A stretch of DNA of 64,000 nucleotides from Paenibacillus sp. SZ31 (GCF_012912005.1 NZ_JABBEA010000002.1:496001-560000), one strand, 5' to 3'; positions 44,052 through 54,393 are shown, counted from the stretch's first letter. Numbers and translations are program-made. The notes: generated by a model from the letters alone, not told the origin.

Positions 44052-45770
44052 TTAAGAGTGACTATATTGCACCTGATGAAGACGGCTGTATATTCCTCCA
44101 GCAGCGACCAATTCCTCATGGTTGCCCTGCTCAGCGATGCCATCTGTGTTTACTACGATGATTCGATCCGCATTCTTGATGGTCGTTAGTCTGTGCGCAA
44201 TCACGAGTGTCGTTCTGCCCACCGACAATTCAGCGAGTGATTGCTGGATAAGTGCTTCCGTTTCCGTATCCAGCGCAGAGGTTGCCTCATCCAGAATAAG
44301 AATGGGTGGATTTTTAAGGAACATACGAGCAATCGATAACCGTTGCTTTTGTCCTCCGGACAGCTTGACTCCACGCTCCCCAATGACCGTATCCATACCG
44401 TCTGGCAACGTAAGAATTAATTCCTCCAACGAGGCACGACGGGCGGCATCCCAGATTTGTTCGTCCGTTGCACGCAGGTCACCATAAGCAATATTCTCCT
44501 TAATCGTACCCGAGAACAAAAATACATCCTGTTGAACGATTCCGATATGCTTGCGCAACGATTGAAGCTGAACGTCCCGAATGTCCACACCATCTACGGT
44601 AATGCGTCCCTCTTCTACCTCATAGAATCTTGGCAGCAAGCTGCAGATGGTCGTCTTTCCTGCACCCGAAGGTCCAACAAAAGCTACCGTTTCGCCTGGT
44701 CTAACGGACAGACTGATATCATTCAGAATACGCCGACTAGATTCATATCCGAACGAGACGTTTTCGAAGCGAATATCCCCTTTCACACTTTCGAATTCAA
44801 CGGCGTTTTTGCTATCAGCAATTTCAGGCTCCGTATCAATGATCTCCAGATACCGCTTGAAACCAGCGATACCCTTCGGATAACTTTCGATAACAGCATT
44901 AATTTTCTCGATTGGACGGAAGAAGATATTGGACAGAAGCAGGAAGGCCATGAATTCACCCATATTGATTCTGCCATCGATATAAAACCACGCCCCGCTA
45001 ATCATGACAAATACCGTAACCAGTCGCATCATCATATAACTGACCGAGATACTTTTCGCCATTGTTTTGTAGGCAAGCAGTTTGGTTTTACGGAAATTCT
45101 CATTGTCCACGGCAAAAAGCTCTTTCTCATGTTGTTCGTTGGCGAACGATTGTACAACACGAATGCCACCAACGTTGTCTTCAATGCGCGCATTGAAATT
45201 GCCGACGTCTCCGAAGAGTCTCCGATACGTCTTCGTCATCCGGCCACCAAATACGATAATGACCCAAGCCATGATTGGGATAATGATAAAGGTCAGCAGC
45301 GCAAGCTCCAGATTAATGTTAGCCATCAGCCAGAACGATCCGATTAATGTCATCACTGCGATGAATACATCTTCAGGTCCATGGTGAGCAACCTCTCCGA
45401 TATCGTTCAGATCATTCGTAAGGTGACCAATTAAGTGACCCGTTTTGCGATTATCGAAGAACCGGAAGGACAGCTTTTGCAAGTGAGCGAACATCTTCTC
45501 ACGCATGTTGGTTTCAATGTTAATGCCCAGCATATGTCCCCAATATGTAACTACATAGTTCAATACGGTATTAAGTGCATAGATGGATAACAGCACGACG
45601 CAGGCAAGCATAATGAGAGGCCAATCCTGACCCGGCAACAATTCATTAATGAATTTGCTGACGGCAAGGGGGAAAGCGAGCTCCAGCAAACCTGCGATAA
45701 CAGCACATCCAAAATCAATTAAAAACAGTTTTTTATAGGGACGATAATACGAAAAAAAACGACGAATCAT
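44052..45770 (-). CDS. ABC transporter, fused permease/ATPase (MsbA/Sav1866-like exporter)
   Basis: 572 residues: six transmembrane helices (1-310) and a nucleotide-binding domain (330-570) with Walker A GPSGAGKTT, Q-loop IVQQDVFLFSGTIKENIAYG, signature LSGGQKQRLSIARMF, Walker B ILILDEATSALD and the switch histidine in VIAHRLTTI. It works as a homodimer or heterodimer half to export lipids or drugs. It begins two bases after the small basic protein gene, in one operon under tandem GTATAC palindromes. Confidence 0.92.
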   Translation of the reverse strand: MIRRFFSYYRPYKKLFLIDFGCAVIAGLLELAFPLAVSKFINELLPGQDWPLIMLACVVLLSIYALNTVLNYVVTYWGHMLGINIETNMREKMFAHLQKLSFRFFDNRKTGHLIGHLTNDLNDIGEVAHHGPEDVFIAVMTLIGSFWLMANINLELALLTFIIIPIMAWVIIVFGGRMTKTYRRLFGDVGNFNARIEDNVGGIRVVQSFANEQHEKELFAVDNENFRKTKLLAYKTMAKSISVSYMMMRLVTVFVMISGAWFYIDGRINMGEFMAFLLLSNIFFRPIEKINAVIESYPKGIAGFKRYLEIIDTEPEIADSKNAVEFESVKGDIRFENVSFGYESSRRILNDISLSVRPGETVAFVGPSGAGKTTICSLLPRFYEVEEGRITVDGVDIRDVQLQSLRKHIGIVQQDVFLFSGTIKENIAYGDLRATDEQIWDAARRASLEELILTLPDGMDTVIGERGVKLSGGQKQRLSIARMFLKNPPILILDEATSALDTETEALIQQSLAELSVGRTTLVIAHRLTTIKNADRIIVVNTDGIAEQGNHEELVAAGGIYSRLHQVQYSHS

Positions 45771-45772
45771 AC

Positions 45773-46090
45773 TTATTCACTCTCCAGATCCTTATTGGGG
45801 CTTACATCTTCATTTTGCAACTCGAAAAGGTGAATATACTCGTCGATGACCTGATCAATGGCTTTCAGCTCCCCACTAATCATCGGGCGAATATGTTCGT
45901 ACTCCTCCTGTCCAAGTTGTCTGGCGAGCGTTGTTCTTCGATTCTGCATCTGCTCCAGAAATACAAGAATCCGGCCGCGACGGAATGTTTGCGCACCATG
46001 TCCCCGTTTTCCCTGATGTTCACCATGTCCTCTGCCACGTCTGGCACGTTCACCACGTTGCTCATTGTCACTCGTATCACGATCTCTCAT
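45773..46090 (-). CDS. small charged protein of the ABC exporter operon
   Basis: 105 residues. The N-terminal 45 residues are disordered and rich in R, G, E and H (ERARRGRGHGEHQGKRGHG); the C-terminal 55 residues look helical (RILVFLEQMQNRRTTLARQL, AIDQVIDEYIHLFEL). The family is not recognised. The ATG at 46090 follows TGGAGG; the frame open to 46132 overlaps an operator. It may regulate the exporter or bind the tandem operators upstream, but no DNA-binding domain is evident. Confidence 0.7.
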   Translation of the reverse strand: MRDRDTSDNEQRGERARRGRGHGEHQGKRGHGAQTFRRGRILVFLEQMQNRRTTLARQLGQEEYEHIRPMISGELKAIDQVIDEYIHLFELQNEDVSPNKDLESE

Positions 46091-46109
46091 TTTGCCACCT
46101 CCATTACGT

Positions 46110-46172
46110 GTATACATTTGTATACAACGCATTCATGTATACGATTGTATACGCGATGACTAGGGGTGTCAA
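46110..46172 (-). promoter_or_regulatory. promoter with two GTATAC-type palindromic operators
   Basis: TTGACA (complement of 46167-46172) and TACAAT (complement of 46144-46149) are 17 bases apart, a near-consensus promoter. Two 16-bp palindromes GTATAC-N4-GTATAC (46110-46125, N4 ATTT; 46137-46152, N4 GATT) are offset by 27 bp; the upstream one covers the -10 box and the other lies over the early transcript. They probably bind a repressor encoded elsewhere or by the first gene. Confidence 0.7.
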
Positions 46173-46223
46173 CCTTAATTTTCCAATAAAGAAACTGTGC
46201 TTGTATGTTCATCATCTCTTCAA

Positions 46224-46258
46224 CCAAAAAAAGCCGCGATTTCGCGACTTCTTTGGTT
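46224..46258 (-). terminator. terminator of the hydrolase unit
   Basis: Stem AGCCGCGA/TCGCGACT with flanking CCAAA/TTTGG pairing; on the minus strand a T-run follows. Confidence 0.8.
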
Positions 46259-46265
46259 GGCGACA

Positions 46266-47207
46266 CTATTTTATCTCACTCATAAACTTCCTATATTCTT
46301 GAACCATTTCTTTGGAACGGGTGTGATGCAAATAATGATCTCCCTCGAATGTCATCACTTTTCCATGCACAGAATCTTTGACTTGCTCTTCATGCAAGGG
46401 AATCCATCCTTCCGTTTCCGTATCATTCGCTTGTAAAAAGAAAATCACAGGAAGATCTTTGGGGAAGGACAAGTTCTCAGCTGCTTTGAAATTAGGACCG
46501 AAATTTTCGCCTTCATTCAGGTTGTTAGGATTAAACGTATTTTTAAGTGAAAGTATTCTAATTTGTTCTCTGGTTTCATCATCAACGTCGGGTGCAATCA
46601 GTTGATCTGGGGCCAGTTTCATTAACAATCGGTAGAATCCTGATTTTTTAAGCAGTTTGTAGGTTTCAGTTGGAAATGGATCATCATTCCCTCCCTGTGT
46701 TGGAACGCTGCTATCAATTCCCACAAAGGCACTTACTTCGTTTGGATATTTGTTTACATAGTCCAGTCCGTAAATCCCTGAAATGGAGTGACCCATGAGC
46801 GTGTAACGATGAATATTAAGCTGCTGTAACGCTTCATGAATTTCACTAACCATATTTTCCGTGGTACGCTCTTTTTCAGTTACGTCACTTAATCCATAAC
46901 CGAAAGGCTCAATGACGACGACTTTGTAAAATGGAGATAGCTCATCAATGAGCGGTTTAAAATCAAGGGCCGGAGCTGGTGTTCCATATCCGGGAAGTAA
47001 TACGACCGTTTCTTCGCCTTTTCCTTGAATTAATACATTCATGTTTTTCCCGTCAACCGCTACGGACTGACCATAAGGCTTTATTTTCCCTTGCTCCGAT
47101 TTGTTGCTAATTACATTAACGATAAAAACAGTGGCAATAAATAATGCAAAAGCGATAACGATGGCACCGAATATTTTGAGCAGAATGATTAATATTTTTT
47201 TCATCAT
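46266..47207 (-). CDS. membrane-anchored alpha/beta hydrolase
   Basis: 313 residues. One N-terminal transmembrane helix (about 5-30) anchors an extracytoplasmic alpha/beta hydrolase domain with VVLLPGYGTPAPALDF, the nucleophile elbow LMGHSISGIYGL and the likely catalytic His in FEGDHYLHHTRS. It is closely related to the protein at 53407-54393. It follows the serine hydrolase gene at 47265-49388 on the same strand by about 57 bases and is probably co-transcribed with it. Substrate unknown. Confidence 0.87.
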   Translation of the reverse strand: MMKKILIILLKIFGAIVIAFALFIATVFIVNVISNKSEQGKIKPYGQSVAVDGKNMNVLIQGKGEETVVLLPGYGTPAPALDFKPLIDELSPFYKVVVIEPFGYGLSDVTEKERTTENMVSEIHEALQQLNIHRYTLMGHSISGIYGLDYVNKYPNEVSAFVGIDSSVPTQGGNDDPFPTETYKLLKKSGFYRLLMKLAPDQLIAPDVDDETREQIRILSLKNTFNPNNLNEGENFGPNFKAAENLSFPKDLPVIFFLQANDTETEGWIPLHEEQVKDSVHGKVMTFEGDHYLHHTRSKEMVQEYRKFMSEIK

Positions 47208-47264
47208 GATGGTTCTCTCCTGTTGAGTCCGTTTATTGTACAGCCGTTTGGAACTCCATTCATT

Positions 47265-49388
47265 TTACTTCTTTAATGAAATTTCAAATTGGGAGCCAGC
47301 CTCACCTGCAAATACAATACGACCGTTTTCTGGTAAAACAACTTCATTCTTACCGCTGACCACGGTGTGATTAATACAAATTCCGGTCTGATCATATACG
47401 GCAAAGGCTCCCTTTGCAGGCATCTTCACTGTCATGACTTTTCCTTTCGCAGTAGCTGGTACCGAAAACCATTTTGCATATCCATCTGCTTGAATCGTTG
47501 TTGCGGATTGTTTACCCGAATAGATAGGTCTCACCAGTTCCTCACTGGCGTATACATACCCCAAGGCTGTAAGATACTCTCCTCCGTCCTTTTTAGAGAA
47601 CTGAATGTCCATCGTATCACGTCCGGCAGTACCCGGAATTTGCAATAGATTAACTGCTTCGTTTGCTCCAATAATCTTATTATTGGACATATACCCTGGA
47701 TTCTCTTGATTCAACTGAATAGGAAGGATCGATGAAGCATTAAGATAGACCATGGATGTGTATTTCTCATTCACAAGGTAATATTTTTTACCATCGCGCT
47801 TTTCCCATGCGGTGTTAATCTCCTTGGATAATTCATTAGCTTCAAGCTTCTCCGCATTATATTCTGAAAAAGCCAGCTGTCCGAGCCCTGGAACGGAAAT
47901 ATAAGATCGAGACCACAGGTAGGTACTCCCATTTTTCTCCACAACGAATCTCAACTTTTCTGAACCATCGTCGTTAACAAAAGTACCATCTGCTGTATAG
48001 GTGTATTCTTGAGACGGATTACTTGGAGCCGTAAGTGAAGATACAGTCATTTGTCCTGTCGTATTTATTTTGATCTTCGTAACTGAATTATTGCCACCAT
48101 ATATTCCTGCAAACTTGGAGATTTCCGTAGGCGTTTCTGCCTTCACGGGTACGCCAAATGATTTTTCCGGCTTCCGTTCTGTAATAACGCCCTTTTCCTC
48201 AAGTGCGCTGAGTAATAATTCATTCGCAATGAATTGATTAGTTAAGCTCGACCCACCCGAAGAGATAACGGCTGCAGCCATGTTGTGTTCCGGGAGTACC
48301 GTTAATGAAGACTGATAAGATAACGTATCTCCACCTTTCATAACAGCCTTTATGCCGTATTCATTGAATGGGAACAAGTTCACACTATCCCACCCTAACC
48401 CGTAAGACATAAGCGTATCGCTATCCTCTGGCCACATGCCTCTTTTATACTCTTCTTGCTCCATAGCTTGTACAGACTTACTGGAAAGAATGCCATTGAC
48501 CTCTCCCGTGAAGATTCGTGAGAATTTGACCAGATCTTCAGCGGTGGAATACAGACCTCCAGTACCGATGATATTATAATTCTCTTTTGGAAGTTGTCCC
48601 TCATAAAAAGGGGAATAGACTCCCGCCATCTCTGCCGGGTTAACCACGTCCTGTGGTGTTTTGGTATGCTTCATATCCAGAGGCTCCGTAAAATACTTGT
48701 GTATAAATGCGGTATAACCTATGCCACTAACTCTTTCGACCAAAATCTCGGCTAATGTAAAGCCATCGTTGCTGTAGACGGAGTATGCGCCCGGATCTGC
48801 CTTCAGGGTTTGACTCGCCAGTTGCTCCAGTAATGTATCATGTGAATACGTGTCATTATCTCCGTACAAGGTAGCATTGTTGAATGAACTGCCCAGAAGA
48901 CCGGAGGAATGATTCAGCAACATACGGGGTGTAATCTGTTTGTATCGGTTATCTTTCATTGTAAAGTCAGGCATATAGTTCACAACAGGCACATCCAAAT
49001 CGATCTTGCCTTCGTCAACCAGCTTCATTACAGCGGCTGTAAGCATCATTTTACTGGTGGAACCAATGCCATAGATCGTGTTCGAAGTAAGAGCTGGCTT
49101 ATCGTTTATATCGTTCTTGCCCGTTTGACCGGACACCACAATCTCTCCACCATCGATTAGCGCATATTGCAGACTGGTGGTACCGTACGTCTCGGTCAGT
49201 AATTTGGCTTTTTCAATCACGGTTTTCTTGGTTGTCTCATACGTAAGGTTACTGTTGTTATTCGTGGTAGCCGGTGTGGCCATTGCAGATAGTGGGGCTA
49301 ACATGGTTAATACTAGAGTTAAAGCTGCAATTGAAGTTCGTTTTTTGACTGTTCTCTTGACCACGTTCATTTTCTCTTGTTGTATCAT
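47265..49388 (-). CDS. secreted serine hydrolase, beta-lactamase/PBP class C family, with C-terminal extension
   Basis: About 707 residues. A basic N terminus and signal peptide end near LSAMATPA. The catalytic domain (55-405) shows SxxK in [10 protein letters not shown], YxN in [13 protein letters not shown] and a motif-three equivalent in [12 protein letters not shown]. The remaining ~300 residues are beta-rich and lack an assigned family (for example [20 protein letters not shown]). Proteins of this kind are D-aminopeptidases or esterases acting on cell wall or secreted peptides. The ATG at 49388 has better ribosome binding site spacing than 49394. It is a tandem paralogue of 49610-51700. 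Confidence 0.88.
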   Translation of the reverse strand: MIQQEKMNVVKRTVKKRTSIAALTLVLTMLAPLSAMATPATTNNNSNLTYETTKKTVIEKAKLLTETYGTTSLQYALIDGGEIVVSGQTGKNDINDKPALTSNTIYGIGSTSKMMLTAAVMKLVDEGKIDLDVPVVNYMPDFTMKDNRYKQITPRMLLNHSSGLLGSSFNNATLYGDNDTYSHDTLLEQLASQTLKADPGAYSVYSNDGFTLAEILVERVSGIGYTAFIHKYFTEPLDMKHTKTPQDVVNPAEMAGVYSPFYEGQLPKENYNIIGTGGLYSTAEDLVKFSRIFTGEVNGILSSKSVQAMEQEEYKRGMWPEDSDTLMSYGLGWDSVNLFPFNEYGIKAVMKGGDTLSYQSSLTVLPEHNMAAAVISSGGSSLTNQFIANELLLSALEEKGVITERKPEKSFGVPVKAETPTEISKFAGIYGGNNSVTKIKINTTGQMTVSSLTAPSNPSQEYTYTADGTFVNDDGSEKLRFVVEKNGSTYLWSRSYISVPGLGQLAFSEYNAEKLEANELSKEINTAWEKRDGKKYYLVNEKYTSMVYLNASSILPIQLNQENPGYMSNNKIIGANEAVNLLQIPGTAGRDTMDIQFSKKDGGEYLTALGYVYASEELVRPIYSGKQSATTIQADGYAKWFSVPATAKGKVMTVKMPAKGAFAVYDQTGICINHTVVSGKNEVVLPENGRIVFAGEAGSQFEISLKK

Positions 49389-49461
49389 TCGCATCTTCTC
49401 CTGTCAGTATCTCTTTATTAGAGTTTCTTGCTTTGGTGTTATAATAAGCTTAACGAATATA

Positions 49462-49501
49462 AATGTACTGCTCGTGACGTCTATATGAACCGAATATGAA
49501 C
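49462..49501 (-). promoter_or_regulatory. regulon repeat, copy A (11-bp-period direct repeat)
   Basis: Two GTTCATAT half-sites on the minus strand (complement of 49494-49501 and 49483-49490), exactly 11 bp apart, followed by a conserved GACGTCACGAGCAGTACATT block. The second half-site falls where a -35 would be, 17 bases before TACATT, as in class II activation by OmpR-type regulators. Upstream of the serine hydrolase at 47265. Confidence 0.65.
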
Positions 49502-49561
49502 AGGCAAAATAATTTGAGTACATCATGATTCACGATCCTTGATCCTTCCTTTTTTTCGCCA

Positions 49562-49598
49562 TAAAAATATCCCCTTTAAGTTGACACTTAAAGAGGAT
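49562..49598 (-). terminator. terminator of the PAF-AH/serine hydrolase unit
   Basis: CTTTAAGT (49574-49581) pairs with ACTTAAAG (49586-49593), extended by ATCC/GGAT; T-rich on the minus strand. Confidence 0.78.
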
Positions 49599-49609
49599 AC
49601 AGACTTCGT

Positions 49610-51700
49610 CTATTTCAATGAAATTTCAAATGTGGAATCAACGTCACCTGCAAATACAATGCGGCCGTTTTCTGGTAAGACAACCTCATTCTTACCGCTG
49701 ACCACGGTGTGATTAATACAAACACCCTTTTGATCATATACGGCAAAGGCTCCATGTACAGGCATTTTCACCGTCATGATTTTTCCTTTCACCGTTGCGG
49801 GTATCGAAAACCATTTAGCATAACCGTCTGCTTGAATCGTAGTTACAGATTGTTTGCCCGAATAGAGTGCTTGTACAAGTTCCTCACTGGCATATACGCT
49901 TCCTACCGCTGTGATGTACTCAACTCCGTTCTTTTCAGCAAAATAAATCTCTTTTGAATCACGCCCAGCCATGCCAGGGATTTGCAGCTCAGTGACTGCT
50001 TTGTTGGCTCCAATAATCTTACTATTGGACATATACCCTGGAATCTCTTCGTTCATATGAAAAGAGAGAATTGGTGATGAATGGAGATATACCGTTGATG
50101 TATATTTCTGATTGACCACGTAATATTTCTTACCTTCACGCTGCTCCCATGAGGCGGTAATATCTTCGGATAATTCATTCGTTTCCAGCTTCTCCGCCGT
50201 ATATTCGGAGAAAGCCAACTGTCCAAGCCCTGGCAAGGATATATAAGATCGAGACCACAGATACGTACTTCCATTCTGCTCCGTAACAAATCTCAACTTT
50301 TCTGTGCCTGCATCGTTAACAAAAGTACCATCCGCTGTGTAGGTGTATTCTTGGGCCGGATTACTCGAAGCTGTAAGTGAGGATACAGTCAGTTGTCCAG
50401 CATGATTCATTTCGATCTTCTTCACCGAATTATTGGCACCATATATGCCGGCATACGTGGATAGTTCTTTAGGCATATCCGCCTTCACTGGCACGCCAAA
50501 TGATTTTTCCGGCTTCCGTTCTGTAATAATACCCTTTTCCTCAAGTGCGCTGAGTAATAATTCACTCGCAATGAACTGATCTTTGGCACTTGTCCCACCC
50601 GATGAGGTAACAGCTGCAGCCAGATTGTATTCCGGCAGTACGATTAATGATGAGTGATACGATATCGTATCTCCACCTTTGGTAACGGCCTTGATACCGT
50701 ATTCACTGAATGGGTACAGATTTACACTATCCCACCCTAAACCGTAAGATATAGACGTATCGCTATCCTCCGGCCACATGCCTCTTTTGTACTCTTCTTG
50801 CGCCATGGCTTCTACCGACTCACTGGAAAGAATACCTTCGACCTCTCCCGTGAAGATTTGTGAAAATTTCAAAAGATCTTCAGCAGTAGAATAAATGCCC
50901 CCAGTAGCGATGATATTATAATTCTCTTGTGGAAGCTGGCCTTCAACCAAAGGAGAATAGATTCCCGCCATGTCTGCCGAGTCGACCACATCCTGTGGTG
51001 TTTTGGTATGCTTCATGTCCAGAGGTTCCGTAATATAATGGTGTATAAAAGCCGTAAAGCTCAGGCCGCTGACACGTTCAACCATAATCTCGGCCAACGT
51101 AAAACCATCGTTACTATACACCGAGTATGCACCAGGACTAGCCTTCAGGTTTTGATTCGCCAATTGCTCCAGAAACGTATCATGTGAATACGTATCATTG
51201 TCCCCGTACAATGTGGCATTGCTGCCCGTACTGCCCAGGAGACCGGAAGAATGATTCAACAGCATGCGTGGTGTGATTTGTGTGTAGCGATGATCTTTCA
51301 TCTTAAAATCAGGTAAATAGTTCACAACAGGCAGATCCAACTCAATCTTCCCCTGGTCAACAAGCTTCATCACAGCGGCTGTAAGAAACATTTTGCTGGT
51401 TGACCCTATGCCATAGATTGTATTGGAAGTAAGCGGCACCTTATCCTTTAAATCGTTCTTACCTGTCTGACCAGACACCACAATCTCGCCACCATCCATA
51501 AGGGCATATTGCAGGCTTGTGATTCCATGCTTCTCGGTAAGTAACTTGGCTTTCTCCGCTACTATTTTCTTGGTTGGTTCATACGTCAGTTCGCTGTTTT
51601 TACTCGTAGCTGGTGCGGCTATGACTGACATTGGAGCTAACATCGTTAACACCAGAGTTAAGGCGGTGATTGAAGTTCGTTTTCCCTTTTGTCGTCCCAT
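49610..51700 (-). CDS. secreted serine hydrolase, tandem paralogue
   Basis: 696 residues, collinear with the protein at 47265-49388 over the whole length including the unassigned C-terminal domain, so the two arose by tandem duplication. Signal peptide ends near MSVIAAPA; active-site motifs [10 protein letters not shown] (SxxK), [13 protein letters not shown] (YxN) and [12 protein letters not shown]. Ribosome binding site AGGAGA before the ATG. It follows the PAF-acetylhydrolase-like gene by 39 bases and shares its promoter. Confidence 0.88.
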   Translation of the reverse strand: MGRQKGKRTSITALTLVLTMLAPMSVIAAPATSKNSELTYEPTKKIVAEKAKLLTEKHGITSLQYALMDGGEIVVSGQTGKNDLKDKVPLTSNTIYGIGSTSKMFLTAAVMKLVDQGKIELDLPVVNYLPDFKMKDHRYTQITPRMLLNHSSGLLGSTGSNATLYGDNDTYSHDTFLEQLANQNLKASPGAYSVYSNDGFTLAEIMVERVSGLSFTAFIHHYITEPLDMKHTKTPQDVVDSADMAGIYSPLVEGQLPQENYNIIATGGIYSTAEDLLKFSQIFTGEVEGILSSESVEAMAQEEYKRGMWPEDSDTSISYGLGWDSVNLYPFSEYGIKAVTKGGDTISYHSSLIVLPEYNLAAAVTSSGGTSAKDQFIASELLLSALEEKGIITERKPEKSFGVPVKADMPKELSTYAGIYGANNSVKKIEMNHAGQLTVSSLTASSNPAQEYTYTADGTFVNDAGTEKLRFVTEQNGSTYLWSRSYISLPGLGQLAFSEYTAEKLETNELSEDITASWEQREGKKYYVVNQKYTSTVYLHSSPILSFHMNEEIPGYMSNSKIIGANKAVTELQIPGMAGRDSKEIYFAEKNGVEYITAVGSVYASEELVQALYSGKQSVTTIQADGYAKWFSIPATVKGKIMTVKMPVHGAFAVYDQKGVCINHTVVSGKNEVVLPENGRIVFAGDVDSTFEISLK

Positions 51701-51739
51701 TCACATCATCTCCTGAGTTTACATGTTTGTTTTGGTTGA

Positions 51740-53194
51740 TTAGAGCTCTTCTGGGTCTACAAATTTCACCTCCGGATACAAGTCGTTTGGTCCCTGAATC
51801 AGATCTCCACCCGTTCCTTTCAGTTGCTTGTTAAAGAAATCGAGTACATATTCGTTTACGATTTTTGATCCTCTTTTACCATTGATGTCTCCTGTGATCC
51901 CGGACAGTTTAACCAGCTCCGAATAGAATTGAAGGTCCGTGAAATTGAAGTGCTGGGTTCCTTCTATATAAATCACACTTCCACCCTGATTGATCACATT
52001 TTTCATAATGTGCAGCTCATCTGAAAGAGATTTAGTTACTTCGTCATCCGAATTTCTGTCCATTTCAAAGTTGGCGAACCAGTCTTCAAAACTTCCCGAT
52101 CGGATGAACATAAACGGCTTGTTTATATCATCTCTATTTTCCACTTCATATAGTGAGCCATCCATATTAACCCCGGCCTTGATTCTCTGATCTAAATACG
52201 TTGCATTAAACGCGGTTGCACCCCCAAAAGAATGCCCCATCGCGCCGATGTGATCTAGATCGATTTTCCCTTTAAACTGACTTTCGATTGCACCTGAATT
52301 CAGCTTTTCGATTTGATCGATTACAAATTTCACGTCTTCGGTCCATATATTCCCTGTTTTTGTACGTTCATCTAGTGTAGTCGTACTTTTTTTATAATCC
52401 GTTACACGGCCATCTGGGAAAAGGGTAGCAAAGGTGTTATACGTGTGATCGATTGTGACCACGATATACCCATGACTGGCCAGATTCTCGGCCTGTGATG
52501 CATGTAGAACTCTACTGGTTCCCATACCATGAGATAGCAGTACCACGGGATAAGGACTTGCAGAAGGTAATATTTCAACATTTTCATAAGAGTTGGTTTG
52601 ACTATACTTCAAGTAGTCGAGCAAAAATTCGGGCAGTTTTAAAGAATTAGAGAAGCTCTGAATATACTTTTTGAACATTTCTTTATTATTTGGAAACAGC
52701 GTGTCACGCTTGTTGTTATTGCTGTTTTCAGTTGGGTACCAAACTTGAACCATTAGTTCTCTCTTATCGCTTTGATCTTCAGTGAAGATTTCGTCTCTGT
52801 TCTGGTCCGTTAAATGAAATGTTTGAGTACCCACCTTCTCTGGACCATCAAGCTTCGGCAGATTAAAAACAGGTAAGTATACAGACAAGACGGTAGAACC
52901 AACAAGCAGAATAACGATTAAGGAAGATAAACTATATTTCAAGAACTTCCCTATTTTAAGATTTATCATCTTGTCGGAATGTCTGAATAAAACGATGATG
53001 ATGAATAGAGCCGTCATGATATATACCACAAGCAACTGCCATCTATATCCCTCAACCAACAATTGAACTACGAGTATAACGCTACTCCCTATACCCAAAC
53101 CCAAGCCTGTTTTCTTTGTACTTCTTTTAATAAATAGTAGGTCTACGAGTAAAGCGAAACAGGATAGAACTAAAAGTATTTCAAATAATCTCAT
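51740..53194 (-). CDS. PAF-acetylhydrolase-like alpha/beta hydrolase with membrane domain
   Basis: 484 residues. Residues 1-120 form about four transmembrane helices (SSVILVVQLLVEGY, LLVVYIMTALFIIIVLF, SLSSLIVILLVGSTVLSVYL). The C-terminal domain belongs to the PAF-acetylhydrolase-like hydrolases: VVLLSHGMGTSRVLHASQAE, the nucleophile elbow AMGHSFGGATAF, an Asp in GVNMDGS and a likely His in EGTQHFNFTDL. It would cleave esters, possibly of phospholipids, outside the membrane. First intact gene after regulon repeat B. Confidence 0.85.
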   Translation of the reverse strand: MRLFEILLVLSCFALLVDLLFIKRSTKKTGLGLGIGSSVILVVQLLVEGYRWQLLVVYIMTALFIIIVLFRHSDKMINLKIGKFLKYSLSSLIVILLVGSTVLSVYLPVFNLPKLDGPEKVGTQTFHLTDQNRDEIFTEDQSDKRELMVQVWYPTENSNNNKRDTLFPNNKEMFKKYIQSFSNSLKLPEFLLDYLKYSQTNSYENVEILPSASPYPVVLLSHGMGTSRVLHASQAENLASHGYIVVTIDHTYNTFATLFPDGRVTDYKKSTTTLDERTKTGNIWTEDVKFVIDQIEKLNSGAIESQFKGKIDLDHIGAMGHSFGGATAFNATYLDQRIKAGVNMDGSLYEVENRDDINKPFMFIRSGSFEDWFANFEMDRNSDDEVTKSLSDELHIMKNVINQGGSVIYIEGTQHFNFTDLQFYSELVKLSGITGDINGKRGSKIVNEYVLDFFNKQLKGTGGDLIQGPNDLYPEVKFVDPEEL

Positions 53195-53229
53195 TGGAAT
53201 GCCTCTCTCTCATCACGGCAACGGCCGGA

Positions 53230-53301
53230 TTAATCATGTTGCTGTAGAGCTTCATGAACTTCACTTACGATGTTCTCTGCGGATCTTTCTTTTTGCCCCT
53301 T
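53230..53301 (-). pseudogene. remnant of an alpha/beta hydrolase gene
   Basis: About 23 codons (KGQKERSAENIVSEVHEALQ, then QHD and a stop) match the segment TEKERSTANIVSEIHEALQR of the neighbouring membrane hydrolases at 53407 and 46266. A TAG stop precedes the match in frame two codons upstream, and both ends of the gene are missing. It lies between regulon repeat B and the PAF-acetylhydrolase-like gene. Confidence 0.75.
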
Positions 53302-53348
53302 GATCTATTCTTTGCTTCATTGCTGCTAATGAAATTTTATCCAATGAA

Positions 53349-53388
53349 AATGTACTGCCCGTGACGTCAATATGAACTGAATATGAAC
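53349..53388 (-). promoter_or_regulatory. regulon repeat, copy B
   Basis: Half-sites GTTCATAT at complement of 53381-53388 and 53370-53377, 11 bp apart, followed by TGACGTCACGGGCAGTACAT, almost identical to copy A. Upstream of the hydrolase remnant and the PAF-AH/serine hydrolase unit. Confidence 0.65.
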
Positions 53389-53406
53389 AAGCCAATTCAT
53401 TAATAT

Positions 53407-54393
53407 TTACTGTTGTGTCATAAATCCCCTGAATTTTTCAGCAATATCTTTGGCATGGGAACGATACAAATAATGATTTGCTTCCAACAACACTATTTCT
53501 CCATGTTCGGAGTTCTCTATTAGTTTCTCGTGTTCGGGAACCCAATTGTCCGCTGCCGGATGATTCTTTTGAACAAAGAACAGAACAGGAAGATTAACAG
53601 GGAACGTTAGTTGTTCAGCTGCTTTGAAGTTGGAATACATACTCTCTGCCTCATTTAATTGCGTGGTATTATACATATTTTTTCGAATCAGAATGTTCAA
53701 TTGTTCTTTCGTTTGCTCATCATAAGGCAGTCCATCATAAGGGTCCGCACTCAGTTTCAATTGTATTCGGGCGAAACCTAAGTTACGGAACCATTTAATC
53801 GGTTGTGTATCTGACGAATCAATCTTCTGTTCACTTATCGCTGGCACACTGCTATCCAGCCCGACAAATGCACTTACTTCATTGGCATATTTGTTCACAT
53901 ACTCCAGACTATAGATTCCCGAAATGGAATGACCCATGAGGATATAACGATCAATATGTAGACGCTGTAACGCTTCATGAATTTCACTGACGATATTCGC
54001 TGTACTGCGTTCCTTTTCGGTCTGATCGCTCAATCCGTAACCAAAGGGCTCAACGACGACGACTTTATAATATGGAGATAACTCAGAAATAAGGGGCTTA
54101 AAATCAAGCGCTGGCGCCGCTGTTCCAAAACCAGGCAGAAGCACAATCGTTTCCTCACCTTCGCCTTGAATGAACACATTCATATTATTCCCGTCTACAG
54201 ACACATGTTGACCATACGGCTCCATTCTTTTTTGCTCCGAATGAGTACTGATTTGGTTAACGGTATATACGATAGCTACAAAAAGTAGAATTGCTATAAT
54301 GATTGCGCATAGTACTTTAAACAAAATGTTTAACACTTTCTTTGTTTTGCCTTTACTCTGTATTTTTTTGTCTGCCTGTTGACTCACATTCAT
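53407..54393 (-). CDS. membrane-anchored alpha/beta hydrolase, second paralogue
   Basis: 328 residues. After a basic N-terminal stretch (KKIQSKGKTKK) there is one transmembrane helix (about 22-45), then an extracytoplasmic alpha/beta hydrolase with IVLLPGFGTAAPALDF, nucleophile elbow ILMGHSISGIYSLEY and likely His in LLEANHYLYRSHA. It is a close paralogue of 46266-47207. It lies directly downstream of the two-component operon terminator and has its own regulon repeat (copy C). Confidence 0.87.
   Translation of the reverse strand: MNVSQQADKKIQSKGKTKKVLNILFKVLCAIIIAILLFVAIVYTVNQISTHSEQKRMEPYGQHVSVDGNNMNVFIQGEGEETIVLLPGFGTAAPALDFKPLISELSPYYKVVVVEPFGYGLSDQTEKERSTANIVSEIHEALQRLHIDRYILMGHSISGIYSLEYVNKYANEVSAFVGLDSSVPAISEQKIDSSDTQPIKWFRNLGFARIQLKLSADPYDGLPYDEQTKEQLNILIRKNMYNTTQLNEAESMYSNFKAAEQLTFPVNLPVLFFVQKNHPAADNWVPEHEKLIENSEHGEIVLLEANHYLYRSHAKDIAEKFRGFMTQQ

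Noticed and set aside
44457-45347. A 296-codon plus-strand open frame inside the ABC exporter
   Set aside because: It is the mirror of a well-conserved transporter gene; its composition is that of an antisense shadow.
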